From assembly GCA_017656345.1 (NCBI GenBank), contig JACDNZ010000001.1, forward strand, positions 62,001 through 126,000: a DNA stretch of 64,000 nucleotides, read 5' to 3'. The DNA is from Thermosipho sp. (in: thermotogales). Lineage in GTDB: Bacteria; Thermotogota; Thermotogae; Thermotogales; Fervidobacteriaceae. The notes under the pieces are model-generated. The model did no database searches and was not told the origin of the DNA. It saw only the letters and a program-made list of their open reading frames with translations. Below, one piece after another: positions 34,066-44,009 of the stretch. Positions within the stretch are counted from its first letter, which is position 1. Every line of letters starts with the position of its first letter. The position numbers and the translations under genes are program-made.

Positions 34066-34698
34066 ATAAGAAAAATTAAAATTTTACTTGAAGAAATAAA
34101 CACGATTTATGATGAAGCAAAGGAATTGGTTGAAGCTCGCTGGAAAGAATTTGAAAACCTTGGAAAAAATGGAACAGAAGAAGATTTATTTAGCGAGCTC
34201 TCTTTTTGTGTTTTAACTGCAAATTGGTCAGCTAAAAGTGGAATTAAAGCTCAAAAAGAAATTGGAGATGGTTTTTTAAGATATACATTGGAAGAATTGG
34301 AAGTTGCCTTAAGAAGAGTTGGACATAGGTTTCCAAAAGCACGTTCGAAATATATTTTTAAGAATAGATGGATTTACGGGAAATTGAAGGAAATAATTTT
34401 GTTGGATGTTAATGAAGCAAGAGAATATTTAGTTAAAAATGTTATGGGAATTGGATGGAAAGAATCATCACATTTTTTAAGAAACGTAGGGAAATGTGAT
34501 GTTGCAATTTTAGATAAGCACGTTTTAAGAATTTTATACAAATTTGATTTAATCGATGAAATTCCACAAACATTGCGCAAAACTTCATATCTGGAAATTG
34601 AAAAAATTTTTAAAGAAGTTTCAAAAGCTTTTGGTGAATGCCCTGGAAAATTTGATTTGTATATTTGGTATTACCTGAAAAATGTTGTTGAAAAATGA
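34066..34698 (+). CDS. ogg: 8-oxoguanine N-glycosylase/DNA lyase (Ogg2/AGOG-like)
   Basis: Excises 8-oxoguanine and cleaves the strand. About 210 residues, matching the archaeal/thermotogal Ogg family: EEDLFSELSFCVLTANWSA, GHRFPKARSKYIF, then the helix-hairpin-helix GPD core NVMGIGWKESSHFLRNVG with the catalytic Lys and VAILDKHVLRIL with the catalytic Asp. The start is unusual: AGGAG at 34053-34057 points to the ATA at 34066 (8 bases) or ATT at 34060 (2 bases); the GTG at 34057 overlaps the ribosome site itself. The family start lies at about this point. Followed by a DUF364 gene. Confidence 0.9.
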   Translation: MRKIKILLEEINTIYDEAKELVEARWKEFENLGKNGTEEDLFSELSFCVLTANWSAKSGIKAQKEIGDGFLRYTLEELEVALRRVGHRFPKARSKYIFKNRWIYGKLKEIILLDVNEAREYLVKNVMGIGWKESSHFLRNVGKCDVAILDKHVLRILYKFDLIDEIPQTLRKTSYLEIEKIFKEVSKAFGECPGKFDLYIWYYLKNVVEK

Positions 34699-34714
34699 TA
34701 AAGGAGGGTAAGAG

Positions 34715-35494
34715 ATGCAAACAAGTTCTCAAAAATTATTTGAAGCAGCGAAGGGGTATACAGGGAATTCTACAATAGATGATTTTGTTATAGGTATAGG
34801 ATTAACTGGTGTAAAGTTGAGTGATGGAAGAACTGGGGTAAGTTACACAAACAAAGGTGATACTTTGGGAAGGTGTGAAGAGTTTTATTCTTGTACTGGT
34901 GAAGAAGGCAATCCACAAAGTAAAGTAAAAATAGGTATGAAAACTGAAGAATTACTTAAAATTGGACTATTTTCTGGAGATCCACTTTTGAGATCGGTTG
35001 CATATGCTGCATTAAATGCAGTGTTTGCAGTTCCAGAAATTGAAGAGAAATATACTGTAGGAGATATAAGTAAATTTTTAGAAGTTGATTTGAATGATAT
35101 AGTGGGAATGATTGGAGAGATAACACCGTTAATAAATTTATGGAAACCATTGGTATGGGATGTCTTAATTTTCGATAGGAACAGAAAAAAGGAAGAAATA
35201 TTTCCTGATTGGGCAATCGTGGATTTTCTTCCAAAATGCTCAGTAGTAGTAATAACAGGTTCAGCAGTTGCCAATGGAACTATTGATTGGATATTAAATT
35301 ATGTTAGAACTGACAGAACAGCTATAATTGGACCATCAACTCCATTAGTCCCAAATGTATTTGATGTTAAGGTTTTAGCCGGGGTTAAAGTGATTAATTC
35401 AGAGAGGTTATTTGATTTAATCTCAAAAGGTGCTGGAACAAAGAAAATTGTTGCTGAGAAAGTTGTAGAAAAAGTTGTATTAATAAATGAATAA
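34715..35494 (+). CDS. DUF364/DUF4213 family protein
   Basis: 259 residues. Pattern of the DUF4213 N-terminal domain (VIGIGLTGVKLSDGRTGVSYT) followed by the DUF364 domain, with VVITGSAVANGTIDWIL near residue 185 and GPSTPLVPNVFD near 207. This family has been proposed to be metal-chelate related; function is not established. ATG at 34715 follows AAAGGAGGGTAAG. Its last codons (INE and stop) lie inside a 36-base palindrome shared with the converging lepB gene. Confidence 0.78.
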   Translation: MQTSSQKLFEAAKGYTGNSTIDDFVIGIGLTGVKLSDGRTGVSYTNKGDTLGRCEEFYSCTGEEGNPQSKVKIGMKTEELLKIGLFSGDPLLRSVAYAALNAVFAVPEIEEKYTVGDISKFLEVDLNDIVGMIGEITPLINLWKPLVWDVLIFDRNRKKEEIFPDWAIVDFLPKCSVVVITGSAVANGTIDWILNYVRTDRTAIIGPSTPLVPNVFDVKVLAGVKVINSERLFDLISKGAGTKKIVAEKVVEKVVLINE

Positions 35495-35520
35495 AGCCTC
35501 GTACGAGGCTTTATTCATTT
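35485..35520. terminator. bidirectional terminator shared by DUF364 gene and lepB
   Basis: 36-base perfect palindrome centred between 35502 and 35503, core GCCTCGTACGAGGC with A/T-rich flanks giving a U run both ways. It contains the last three codons and stops of both converging genes, so both proteins end in a hydrophobic residue followed by Asn-Glu. Confidence 0.88.
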
Positions 35521-36377
35521 AAAATAGGTTGAACGGGTCCAAAATTATTAATTGGCCAGATTCTCAAAATAGGTCTTCCAATTACTGCATTTTTTGGTAC
35601 AAATCCAAAATAACGGCTATCAAGACTTTCTGGAGAGTTATCACCCATGAAAAAGTAAAAACCCTCTGGAATTTTTATATAAACCTGCCCATCTTTTTCC
35701 CAAATATAGTCATCAAAGTTTATATTGTTTGGTTTAATATATTTATCGATATATTCATGATATGGTATTCCGTATGGTACAGGATCCATTCCACCAATGA
35801 TGCTGAATATGATATTTGCTAGTTCAGTTCCTTCTTTTAGCGCAATTGTGTAAAGAAAATCTTTGTATTTTTGTGGATTATCTCTTAAGCGACTTGCTTC
35901 ATCAAGATAATTCCAAAGTTTAGGATACTTGAAAATACCGTCTGGTTGATAATTTACTTTTTTTAGATTTTCAGGTATTTTTCCATTAACAAATAATTTC
36001 CATTTTCCATCGACTAGTTTTAAAGTAAGAATATCTCCCTCTTTGCCTACAATTCTTTTTACGTATTTTACATGTCCTTTAAATTCTTTAGGAGAGAACA
36101 TATCCATTATTTTATCAAATGTTCTAAGCATTCGTTCGGCCCTTTCGTCGCGGAAAGGTGTCCAAAATACAACAATCTCCCCAATCTCAGGTTCTCTAGC
36201 TTGGTAAGTGATTTTTTCGATAAAAAGACGGTCCCCAACATTTATAGTAGGGATCATTGATCCTGTGGGGACCAGCATTGTTTCAAATACAAATAATCTT
36301 ATAATTGTTGCTGCAACTATTGCATATAATAAAGTTACAACAATTTCCTTAAATATTTTTGAAGGAGATTTTTTCAT
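35511..36377 (-). CDS. lepB: signal peptidase I
   Basis: Cleaves signal peptides of exported proteins. 288 residues; one N-terminal membrane helix (about 10-32), catalytic Ser40 in LVPTGSMIPTI, box GDRLFIEK, catalytic Lys107 in YVKRIVGKEGD, and a C-terminal FFMGDNSPESLDSRYFG. Between the Lys box and the C-terminal box is a longer-than-usual insert (about 120-240). ATG at 36377 follows a run of AGAAAGAAGGT. Last gene of the rpsP-trmD-rplS operon; the rplS stop is 5 bases upstream of its start. Confidence 0.94.
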   Translation of the reverse strand: MKKSPSKIFKEIVVTLLYAIVAATIIRLFVFETMLVPTGSMIPTINVGDRLFIEKITYQAREPEIGEIVVFWTPFRDERAERMLRTFDKIMDMFSPKEFKGHVKYVKRIVGKEGDILTLKLVDGKWKLFVNGKIPENLKKVNYQPDGIFKYPKLWNYLDEASRLRDNPQKYKDFLYTIALKEGTELANIIFSIIGGMDPVPYGIPYHEYIDKYIKPNNINFDDYIWEKDGQVYIKIPEGFYFFMGDNSPESLDSRYFGFVPKNAVIGRPILRIWPINNFGPVQPILNE

Positions 36378-36382
36378 GAAAA

Positions 36383-36730
36383 TTACCTTCTTTCTTTAAT
36401 TTTCACCTTTCCGCGTATATCTCTAAGATAATATAATTTTGCTCTTCTGACTTTACCTCTTCTAACTACTTCGATTTTTTCAATGACTGGTGCATATAAT
36501 GGGAAAATTCTCTCAACACCGATTCCATTTGCACCAATTCTTCTAACAGTGAATGTTTTGTTAATTCCTGATCCTCTTTTGGATATTACAATTCCCTCAA
36601 AAGCTTGTGTTCTTTCTTTGTTTCCTTCTTTGAATTTTACGTATACTCTAACGGTATCACCAGGTCTAAATTCTGGGACTTCTTTGATTTGATCTTTTTC
36701 AATTATTCTTACAAGGTTATCCATACTCAT
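36383..36730 (-). CDS. rplS: ribosomal protein L19
   Basis: 115 residues; conserved core [41 protein letters not shown] and the C-terminal [15 protein letters not shown]. Length is normal for bacterial L19. ATG at 36730 follows AAAGGAGGGA. It lies between a SPOUT-type methylase and lepB; rplS next to trmD is the usual bacterial arrangement, here with one gene inserted. Confidence 0.98.
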   Translation of the reverse strand: MSMDNLVRIIEKDQIKEVPEFRPGDTVRVYVKFKEGNKERTQAFEGIVISKRGSGINKTFTVRRIGANGIGVERIFPLYAPVIEKIEVVRRGKVRRAKLYYLRDIRGKVKIKERR

Positions 36731-36743
36731 GTAAATCCCTCCT

Positions 36744-38036
<1,293 letters not shown>

Positions 38037-38040
<4 letters not shown>

Positions 38041-38573
38041 TCTAACCACTCCGGAATTTTAACAATAATTTTTTTATTTTTTTTGTCAATGACCTTTATA
38101 TAATCTTTAATAACTGGAATAAGAATTTCATTTTCTTTATTTTTGTTAATTACTAATACATCGTTACTTCCAGTTTGAATTATTTCATCAACCTTTCCAA
38201 GTTTGTTGCCAGCCTCATCACTAACTTCGGAGCCGATTATTTCATAGAAATAATATTCATCATTTTTAACGGTTGGTAATTCAGATTTATCAATATACAC
38301 TTTACTGCCAGACAATCTTTTAGCATTTTCAACACTGTCAATTCCTTGTATTTTCACAAGATATACACCATTTCCTAGACGCATATCAACAATTTTTGCT
38401 AACAAATAAACTTTCTGTTTTTCATTAAATAGAACAACTTCTGACAATGATTCTATTATTTCAGGAACATTGGTCAAAGGATGAAGCTTTAACTCTCCAT
38501 TAAGCCCATGTGTTTTTCCCAAAATAGCAACTGCAATTTTTTCTTGCAAGAGCTCTTGGAGAGTTTTTATCAT
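38037..38573 (-). CDS. rimM: ribosome maturation factor RimM
   Basis: 178 residues: N-terminal barrel VAILGKTHGLNGELKLHPLT and the PRC-barrel part YYFYEIIGSEVSDEAGNKLGKV. Assists 30S maturation with S19. ATG at 38573 overlaps the khpA stop (ATGA) and follows AAGGTGG. Length normal. Confidence 0.95.
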
Positions 38574-38794
38574 CTTACCACCTTCAAAATAAAATCATTT
38601 TCATCAGTTATGGATGAAAGAAGAATTTTAATTGACTTAATTGTTCTCCCATCTTTTCCAATAACTTGACCAACATCTTCTGAATTCACTGAAATTTCGA
38701 AAACTTTTTTTCCATCTTCTTCAAATTCAAGCACTACAACCTCTTCGGGATTCTTTACAATTCCCTTGAGTATGTACTCAAGGAGGTCTTTCAT
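38570..38794 (-). CDS. khpA: KhpA-type KH-domain RNA-binding protein
   Basis: 74 residues with a single KH domain; the GxxG loop is GKDGRTIKS near residue 45. In Firmicutes KhpA works with KhpB in RNA binding and division control; a similar general RNA role is inferred. ATG at 38794 overlaps the rpsP stop (ATGA) and follows a GGAGG. Usual position between rpsP and rimM. Confidence 0.93.
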   Translation of the reverse strand: MKDLLEYILKGIVKNPEEVVVLEFEEDGKKVFEISVNSEDVGQVIGKDGRTIKSIKILLSSITDENDFILKVVR

Positions 38795-39075
38795 TTATTT
38801 TCCTCCTTTTTTCTGTTCTTTATTTCATCAACCTTTTTGAATACTCCTGCTTTACTAAGTAAATTTCTTACTGTATCACTTGGTTGGGCACCTTTCAATA
38901 TCCATTCAACAGCTTTATCAACATCAACGTTTAAAATATATGGATCTTTAATCGGGTTGTAGTAGCCTAAGCTTTCAATGTATGCGCCATCTCTTCTTTT
39001 CTTTTGATCAACAACTACGATTCTGTAAAATGGTTGTTTTTTCTTTCCCATACGTGTAAGTCTAATCCTTACCAC
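38791..39075 (-). CDS. rpsP: ribosomal protein S16
   Basis: 94 residues: [35 protein letters not shown] and [14 protein letters not shown]. Slightly longer than average because of a charged tail. GTG at 39075 follows GGAGGTG. Starts the conserved run rpsP-khpA-rimM-trmD. Confidence 0.98.
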   Translation of the reverse strand: MVRIRLTRMGKKKQPFYRIVVVDQKKRRDGAYIESLGYYNPIKDPYILNVDVDKAVEWILKGAQPSDTVRNLLSKAGVFKKVDEIKNRKKEENK

Positions 39076-39114
39076 ACTAACACCTCCGTTTTATTTTTTG
39101 ATGATGATTATTAT

Positions 39115-40422
39115 TTAAAATTTTAAACCTTTCAAACCAAATGGCATTTTCCCTTTCTTGAACATTTTCATAAGTTTTCTCATTTCTTCGTAATTTTTAA
39201 GTAATTTATTTATATCTTGAACACTTGTACCACTGCCTTTTGCGATTCTTTTTTTTCTGCTTGCGTTTAGAATTCTAGGATTTCTTCTTTCCTCAGGTGT
39301 CATTGAATTTATTATTGCTTCAATAGTTTTTAGTTCTTTTTCACTAGATACTGGATCAACCTTGGGTGCTCCCGGTAGCATTTCAACAATTTTAGAAATT
39401 GAACCAAGTTTCTTGATTTCTTTTAATTGCTCTTGAAAATCTTCCAAAGTAAAATCAGCTTCAAGCATTTTTTTGCCTAACTTTTGCATTTTTTCTTTGT
39501 CCAATTCTTGCTCAGCTTTTTCAATTAAAGTAAGAACATCACCGAGACCAAGAATTCTATTTGCAATTCTATCAGGATAAAATTCTTCAATGTCGTCTAT
39601 TTTTTCGCCAATACCTATTAATTTTACTGGTTTATTTGTGATATATCTGATAGAAAGTGTGACACCACCTCTTGCATCGCCGTCCATTTTGGTTATAATA
39701 TATCCTGTTATATCTAGCCTTTCGTTAAAAACTTTTGCTGAATTGACAGCGTCTTGTCCGGCCATTGCATCTACAATCATAAGTGTTTCATCAGGATTTG
39801 TCATACTTTTTATTTGTTCGAGCTCTTTCATCATTTCATCGTCAATATGTAATCTCCCAGCTGTGTCAAGAATTGCAACATTATACCCGCTATCTTTGAT
39901 TTCATTAATGGCTTTTTCAACAATTTTGATAGGATTTTTCCTGTCACCAGTAATTACGGGAATATTTATTTTTTTCCCTAAAGTGATTAATTGGTCAATT
40001 GCAGCAGGTCTATATGTATCAGCAGCGATTAAAACAGGTTTTTTGCCTTTCATTTTAAGCAAATTTGCTAATTTTGCTGCCGTTGTAGTTTTACCACTTC
40101 CTTGCAACCCAACTAGCATAACAAACGAGGGTGAATGAATTAAATTTAATGGTGCTTTTTCACCCATTATTTTTACTAATTCATCCTTAAGTATCTTAAT
40201 AAACATCTGATCTGGAGTAAGTGATCTAAGAACTTCTTCACCTAATGCTTTTTCTTTAACATCATTAATGAAGTTTTTAACAACCTTATAGTTTACATCA
40301 GCTTCTAATAATGATAGTTTGACTATTTTTATAGCATCTTGAATATTTTTTTCAGTAATTTTACCTTTTCCAGATAGAGTCTTCAAAGCTTTTGAAATTT
40401 TTTCTTGAAGACCTTCAAACAA
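39115..40422 (-). CDS. ffh: signal recognition particle protein Ffh
   Basis: GTPase of the signal recognition particle. 435 residues: N domain starting MFEGLQEKISKALKTL, G1 LVGLQGSGKTTTAAKLA near residue 105, G3 DTAGR near 190, G4 TKMDGDARGG near 248, and a Met-rich M domain ending KKGKMPFGLKGLKF. The TTG at 40422 is preferred: the reading frame starts the family-typical MFEGLQ, 10 bases after AAAGGA; a GTG 9 bases upstream would be nearly on top of the ribosome site. Upstream of rpsP by 39 bases, probably same transcript. Confidence 0.96.
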   Translation of the reverse strand: MFEGLQEKISKALKTLSGKGKITEKNIQDAIKIVKLSLLEADVNYKVVKNFINDVKEKALGEEVLRSLTPDQMFIKILKDELVKIMGEKAPLNLIHSPSFVMLVGLQGSGKTTTAAKLANLLKMKGKKPVLIAADTYRPAAIDQLITLGKKINIPVITGDRKNPIKIVEKAINEIKDSGYNVAILDTAGRLHIDDEMMKELEQIKSMTNPDETLMIVDAMAGQDAVNSAKVFNERLDITGYIITKMDGDARGGVTLSIRYITNKPVKLIGIGEKIDDIEEFYPDRIANRILGLGDVLTLIEKAEQELDKEKMQKLGKKMLEADFTLEDFQEQLKEIKKLGSISKIVEMLPGAPKVDPVSSEKELKTIEAIINSMTPEERRNPRILNASRKKRIAKGSGTSVQDINKLLKNYEEMRKLMKMFKKGKMPFGLKGLKF

Positions 40423-40458
40423 AAAAATCACCGTCCTTTTACTTTCTAGATAAAGTAT

Positions 40459-40464
40459 ATTATA
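40459..40464 (-). promoter_or_regulatory. -10 element for the ffh-rpsP operon
   Basis: Minus-strand TATAAT about 37 bases before the ffh start. No convincing -35 was found. Confidence 0.4.
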
Positions 40465-40591
40465 CTTTTTCGATATTTCAATTAAATTAGTCTCACAAAT
40501 GAAAATTTGCAGGAAATTATAAGTAACAATTATGTTACAAGTAATAAGTCGGTTAACTTAATTGAGGAGTATTTTGTAATATTTTATTAAC

Positions 40592-41293
40592 TTATAAACA
40601 TAGGGGCAAAATTTTTTTGAAGTAAACATGTTGAGTTGATTTGGAGTAAAACAATTGAACAGGAATAACTTCCACAAATTTGTCTAATGCTTCATAAAAG
40701 ATTTTTGAAAAATTTTTATCTATGAAGTTATTTGGTGAGAAACAATGGGAATTTGGAAATACTAAAATTAATAATATGGCTTTAAAACCTAATTTTTGTG
40801 CTTTAATTAGTTCATTTAAATGCTTTGTACCTCTTTTAGTAGGAGCATCTGGAAATAATGCTATACCATCTGTTGATAATGTGCAACCTTTAACTTCTAA
40901 CAGTGCAGTGAATTCTTTGGTTTTTATCAGATAGTCCAATCTGCTTTGATCAAATTTTACCTCGGGTTTTATGAAAATTATATCTTCCCTATTTGTGAAA
41001 ATAATTTTTGATTTTAAAATTGCTTCGGAGATTTTTCTATGATACATTGAATTAACAATAATCCACTCACTGTCTTTTTTTGCAGCAATTAAATCATATG
41101 AAGTTTTCCTGGTTTTTGATTCAACATAATTTATTAAGACTTCATTACCAGAATAAAGAAGTTTGTTTAATCTTCCAGGGTCGTGAATATGTGTTTCAAT
41201 TATTTCTTTATTTACTTTTATTTTTCCAAGATATTTGTTTGTTCTTTCTAAAAATATTCCTTTTTTAGAGAATGGAATTTTCAAAAGTTTCAT
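40592..41293 (-). CDS. sfsA: SfsA-family protein
   Basis: 233 residues of the SfsA (sugar fermentation stimulation) family: ETHIHDPGRLNKLLYSGNEVLI near residue 34, IFIKPEVKFDQSRLDYLI, then LEVKGCTLSTDGIALFPDAPTKRGTKHL with the family signature near residue 132. The fold contains a nuclease-like core with an OB part; biological role is uncertain. ATG at 41293 has no ribosome site upstream; a -10 TATAAT lies 8-13 bases ahead, so the mRNA is probably leaderless. Divergent from the TPP riboswitch. Confidence 0.9.
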   Translation of the reverse strand: MKLLKIPFSKKGIFLERTNKYLGKIKVNKEIIETHIHDPGRLNKLLYSGNEVLINYVESKTRKTSYDLIAAKKDSEWIIVNSMYHRKISEAILKSKIIFTNREDIIFIKPEVKFDQSRLDYLIKTKEFTALLEVKGCTLSTDGIALFPDAPTKRGTKHLNELIKAQKLGFKAILLILVFPNSHCFSPNNFIDKNFSKIFYEALDKFVEVIPVQLFYSKSTQHVYFKKILPLCL

Positions 41294-41300
41294 ATTATAA

Positions 41301-41306
41301 ATTATA
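41301..41306 (-). promoter_or_regulatory. -10 element of sfsA (leaderless mRNA)
   Basis: Minus-strand TATAAT ending 7 bases before the sfsA ATG, so transcription would start at or one base before the start codon. Confidence 0.5.
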
Positions 41307-41314
41307 CATGAAAT

Positions 41315-41343
41315 TTGATAAATAACTAATTATGTTGTATAAT
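41315..41343 (+). promoter_or_regulatory. promoter of the thiamine transporter operon
   Basis: TTGATA and TATAAT with exactly 17 bases between; the predicted transcript start (~41350) is about 12 bases before the riboswitch aptamer. Confidence 0.75.
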
Positions 41344-41361
41344 ATCAACGAAGTCAATAGT

Positions 41362-41453
41362 AATCCCAAGGGGAGCTCCTATTCCGGGGCTGAGAGGAAG
41401 GTGGAAGCCTTCGACCCTTTGAACCTGAACCGGGTAATACCGGCGGAGGGATT
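41362..41453 (+). promoter_or_regulatory. TPP riboswitch (THI element) aptamer
   Basis: Contains the conserved CTGAGA (41390-41395), CCTTTGAACCTGA, and GGTAATACCGGCG. P1 is formed by AATCCC (41362-41367) and GGGATT (41448-41453). The 3' part of P1, GGAGGGAT (41445-41452), is identical to the 3' arm of the downstream terminator and can pair with the terminator's 5' arm ATCCCTCC. So without TPP an antiterminator can form; with TPP bound, P1 forms and the terminator is released. It regulates the thiB-thiP operon. Confidence 0.95.
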
Positions 41454-41472
41454 GGGGAACATAAAAAAACTA

Positions 41473-41504
41473 ATCCCTCCAATATTGGAGGGATAAATTT
41501 TTTT
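41473..41504 (+). terminator. riboswitch-controlled terminator
   Basis: ATCCCTCC/GGAGGGAT with loop AATATT, then AAA and T7. It is the expression platform of the TPP riboswitch. The thiB ribosome site GAGGAGGGAT begins right after the T run. Confidence 0.92.
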
Positions 41505-41517
41505 GAGGAGGGATATT

Positions 41518-42492
41518 ATGAAAAAATTTTTATTGGTGCTTTTTGTTCTAATTGCTTTTACTTCAATTTCTTCAGAATTAATTGTATATACATATGATAG
41601 TTTTGTGTCAGGAATAGGTCAAAAAGTTGTTCCTATATTTGAGAAAATGTATGGTTGTAAAGTGAAGTTGCTTTCATATGGAGATGCTGGTGCAGTATTA
41701 TCAAGACTTATTGCGGAAAAAGATAATCCAAGAGCAGATGTAATTATTGGACTTGATCAAGGATTATTAAGTAAGGCAATTAAATATGATGTGTTAGATA
41801 AATACAAACCTTTGAATTATGGTTTATTAAAATATTCCGAATTAATGAATGATTATGGTGTTCCTTATGATTTTGGCGCATTAGCAATAGTTTACAACAA
41901 AGAGACAATTAAAAATCCTCCAAAGTCTTTTGAAGATTTACTAAAACCAGAATATAAAAGAAAAATTGTAGTTGAAGATCCAAGAACTTCAAGTACTGGT
42001 CTCAGTTTTCTATTATGGACAATAGCTGTTTATGGGGAGAATTATTTAAACTTCTGGAAGCAATTTAGAGAAAACTTATTAAATATAACACCAGGATGGG
42101 ATGAAGCATTTGAAATGTTAGAATCAGGTGAAGCTGATATAATGGTAAGTTACGTAACTGATGGGGCTTATAGTTACTATTATTATGGAAATATTAAATA
42201 TGTACCTATCGTTATGTCAGAAGGGGCATTTGTGCAGGTTGAATATGCATCAATTGTAAAGAATGCAAAAAACAAAGAATTAGCAAAAAGGTTTTTAGAA
42301 TTTATTCTAATGGAAGAATTTCAAAAAGAAATACCGCTGAATCAGTGGATGCTTCCAGTTACGGAAATTGAAATGCCAGAGGCATTTAATTACGTTCCAA
42401 AAATTGAAAAAACTTTGCAGATTCCAGCTACTATTTATGACAATCTTGAGGAGATTTTGAAAAAATGGTCAAAAATAGTTATTGGTGGTTAA
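41518..42492 (+). CDS. thiB: thiamine ABC transporter substrate-binding protein
   Basis: 324 residues with a signal peptide (MKKFLLVLFVLIAFTSISS) and the family pattern ELIVYTYDSFVSGIGQKVVPIFEKMYG, DVIIGLDQGLL, PYDFGALAIVYNKE and EDPRTSSTGLSFLLWT. Binds thiamine or its phosphates outside the membrane. ATG at 41518 follows GAGGAGGGAT. Directly under a TPP riboswitch, which supports the substrate. Overlaps thiP by 28 bases. Confidence 0.93.
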   Translation: MKKFLLVLFVLIAFTSISSELIVYTYDSFVSGIGQKVVPIFEKMYGCKVKLLSYGDAGAVLSRLIAEKDNPRADVIIGLDQGLLSKAIKYDVLDKYKPLNYGLLKYSELMNDYGVPYDFGALAIVYNKETIKNPPKSFEDLLKPEYKRKIVVEDPRTSSTGLSFLLWTIAVYGENYLNFWKQFRENLLNITPGWDEAFEMLESGEADIMVSYVTDGAYSYYYYGNIKYVPIVMSEGAFVQVEYASIVKNAKNKELAKRFLEFILMEEFQKEIPLNQWMLPVTEIEMPEAFNYVPKIEKTLQIPATIYDNLEEILKKWSKIVIGG

Positions 42493-44009
42493 TTCCAATA
42501 ATCTACATTATAGGGGGAATTTTATTCCCTCTTGTTTTCCTTTTTATTTTTGCAGGTGGTTTTGATTTTTCAGCAATAGTTGAAAATAAAAATTTGATAT
42601 TTTTTACAATTAAGCAAGCTTTGGTTTCTTCGTTTTTTACAATGTTGTTAGGTTTGCCAGGAGCTTATATTGTTGCAAGAACAAATTTGAATAATTTTTT
42701 GAAATCATGTTTTAGGATAATGTCTTCAATTCCGTTTATTTTACCTGGTGTAACGATGAGTATAGGTTTTTTGTTTGCATTTGGTAAAAATGGATTAATA
42801 ACTAAATTATTAGGACTTTTGGGTTTTAAAGGTCAAATCTTGTATACTTTCGCGGCAATTATTTTGGGACATGTGTTTTATAATTTTCCTTTGTTTATCA
42901 GAATTGTTGGGGAAACGTGGGAAAAAATCGATTCGACAATTTTGGAAGCTAGTAAAGTTGATGGTTCGAATAAATATAAAAGTTTTATTTATATTGAGCT
43001 GCCTTTATTATTACCATCAATTTTAAAGGCGTTTCTTCTCACATATGTTTATACTTTTACTAGTTTTGCAGTTGTTTTAATTTTAGGGGGTATAAGATAT
43101 TCAACAATTGAAGTAGCAATTTATATGTATACAAAAATTCTTTTTGATTTTAAAAGTGCTTTAACATTAGCTTTATTTCAAATTTTGTTTATTTCACTGG
43201 TTTCATATTTTTTAAATATAAAGCATTTTGAAGATTTTCTTAGTGGCGTTTCCTTAAAAGAAAAGTTTCCGATCTGGGGTTATCTGTATTTTGGATTTTC
43301 AATTTTATTTGTATTTGTTCCATTAACTTATTCAATTCTATCAGGTTTTTTGAATTATGGTGGTGGTTTTGGAATAGATAATTTTAAAAGACTTTTAAAT
43401 CTAAACATCGAGCAATATATAAATACGAGTTTTTTTAATATGCTGTTTTTTTCATTTGTAATACCATTAATAGCAAGTTTAATTTCCATAATTATAACTT
43501 CGATTGCTTCTTATTATTCTTCACGTGGGAAAAAATTAGATTATCTGATAATTTTACCTGCTGCAATTTCACCTGTAACAATCGCATTTTCATACGTTAT
43601 ACTAAGAATCACTCCATTTTTTGCGCTAGTTTTTATTTACTCGCTTATTTCAATTCCAATAGTTTTTGGGATTTTGGAAAGCGGTTGGAGGACTTTAAAC
43701 CCCGAAATAGAACAAGCAGCAATTCTAGAGGGGGCAAATAGATTGATTTTAAACTTGAAAATTAGATTCCCGATGATTAAATTTCATATTTTGACCACGT
43801 TTGTTTATTCTTTAACAATTGGACTTGGTGAAATGTCAGCAACTATAACTGTTTCAGAACCACCAATTTCTACTTTTTCAATAGCAATTTATAGGTTATT
43901 AAGTTCGAGAAGAATACCTGAAGCAAGGGCTTTGAATACTATTTATACGTTTGTAGTTATTATTCTTTTTAGTTTGATTGAATATTTAAGAAGTAAGGAG
44001 AAAAAATAA
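42465..44009 (+). CDS. thiP: thiamine ABC transporter permease (fused double domain)
   Basis: 514 residues, about 12 membrane helices, two fused permease domains. The two EAA loops are EASKVDGSNKYKSFIYIELP near residue 165 and EQAAILEGANRLILNLKIRFP near 425. ATG at 42465 lies inside the thiB end, with GAGGAG about 14 bases upstream. The usual ATPase gene thiQ does not follow: a strong terminator comes next. Confidence 0.92.
   Translation: MVKNSYWWLIPIIYIIGGILFPLVFLFIFAGGFDFSAIVENKNLIFFTIKQALVSSFFTMLLGLPGAYIVARTNLNNFLKSCFRIMSSIPFILPGVTMSIGFLFAFGKNGLITKLLGLLGFKGQILYTFAAIILGHVFYNFPLFIRIVGETWEKIDSTILEASKVDGSNKYKSFIYIELPLLLPSILKAFLLTYVYTFTSFAVVLILGGIRYSTIEVAIYMYTKILFDFKSALTLALFQILFISLVSYFLNIKHFEDFLSGVSLKEKFPIWGYLYFGFSILFVFVPLTYSILSGFLNYGGGFGIDNFKRLLNLNIEQYINTSFFNMLFFSFVIPLIASLISIIITSIASYYSSRGKKLDYLIILPAAISPVTIAFSYVILRITPFFALVFIYSLISIPIVFGILESGWRTLNPEIEQAAILEGANRLILNLKIRFPMIKFHILTTFVYSLTIGLGEMSATITVSEPPISTFSIAIYRLLSSRRIPEARALNTIYTFVVIILFSLIEYLRSKEKK

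Noticed and set aside
35529-35822. Plus-strand open frame of 97 codons inside lepB
   Set aside because: Lies wholly antisense to a well-supported signal peptidase gene, has no ribosome site and no protein-like composition.
39590-40138. Plus-strand open frame of 182 codons antisense to ffh
   Set aside because: Complete overlap with the conserved GTPase domain of Ffh; it lacks a ribosome site and the composition is that of a shadow frame.
40522-40537. GTAACAATTATGTTAC as an operator upstream of ffh
   Set aside because: Arms are only five bases and the surrounding A/T-rich sequence makes chance symmetry likely.
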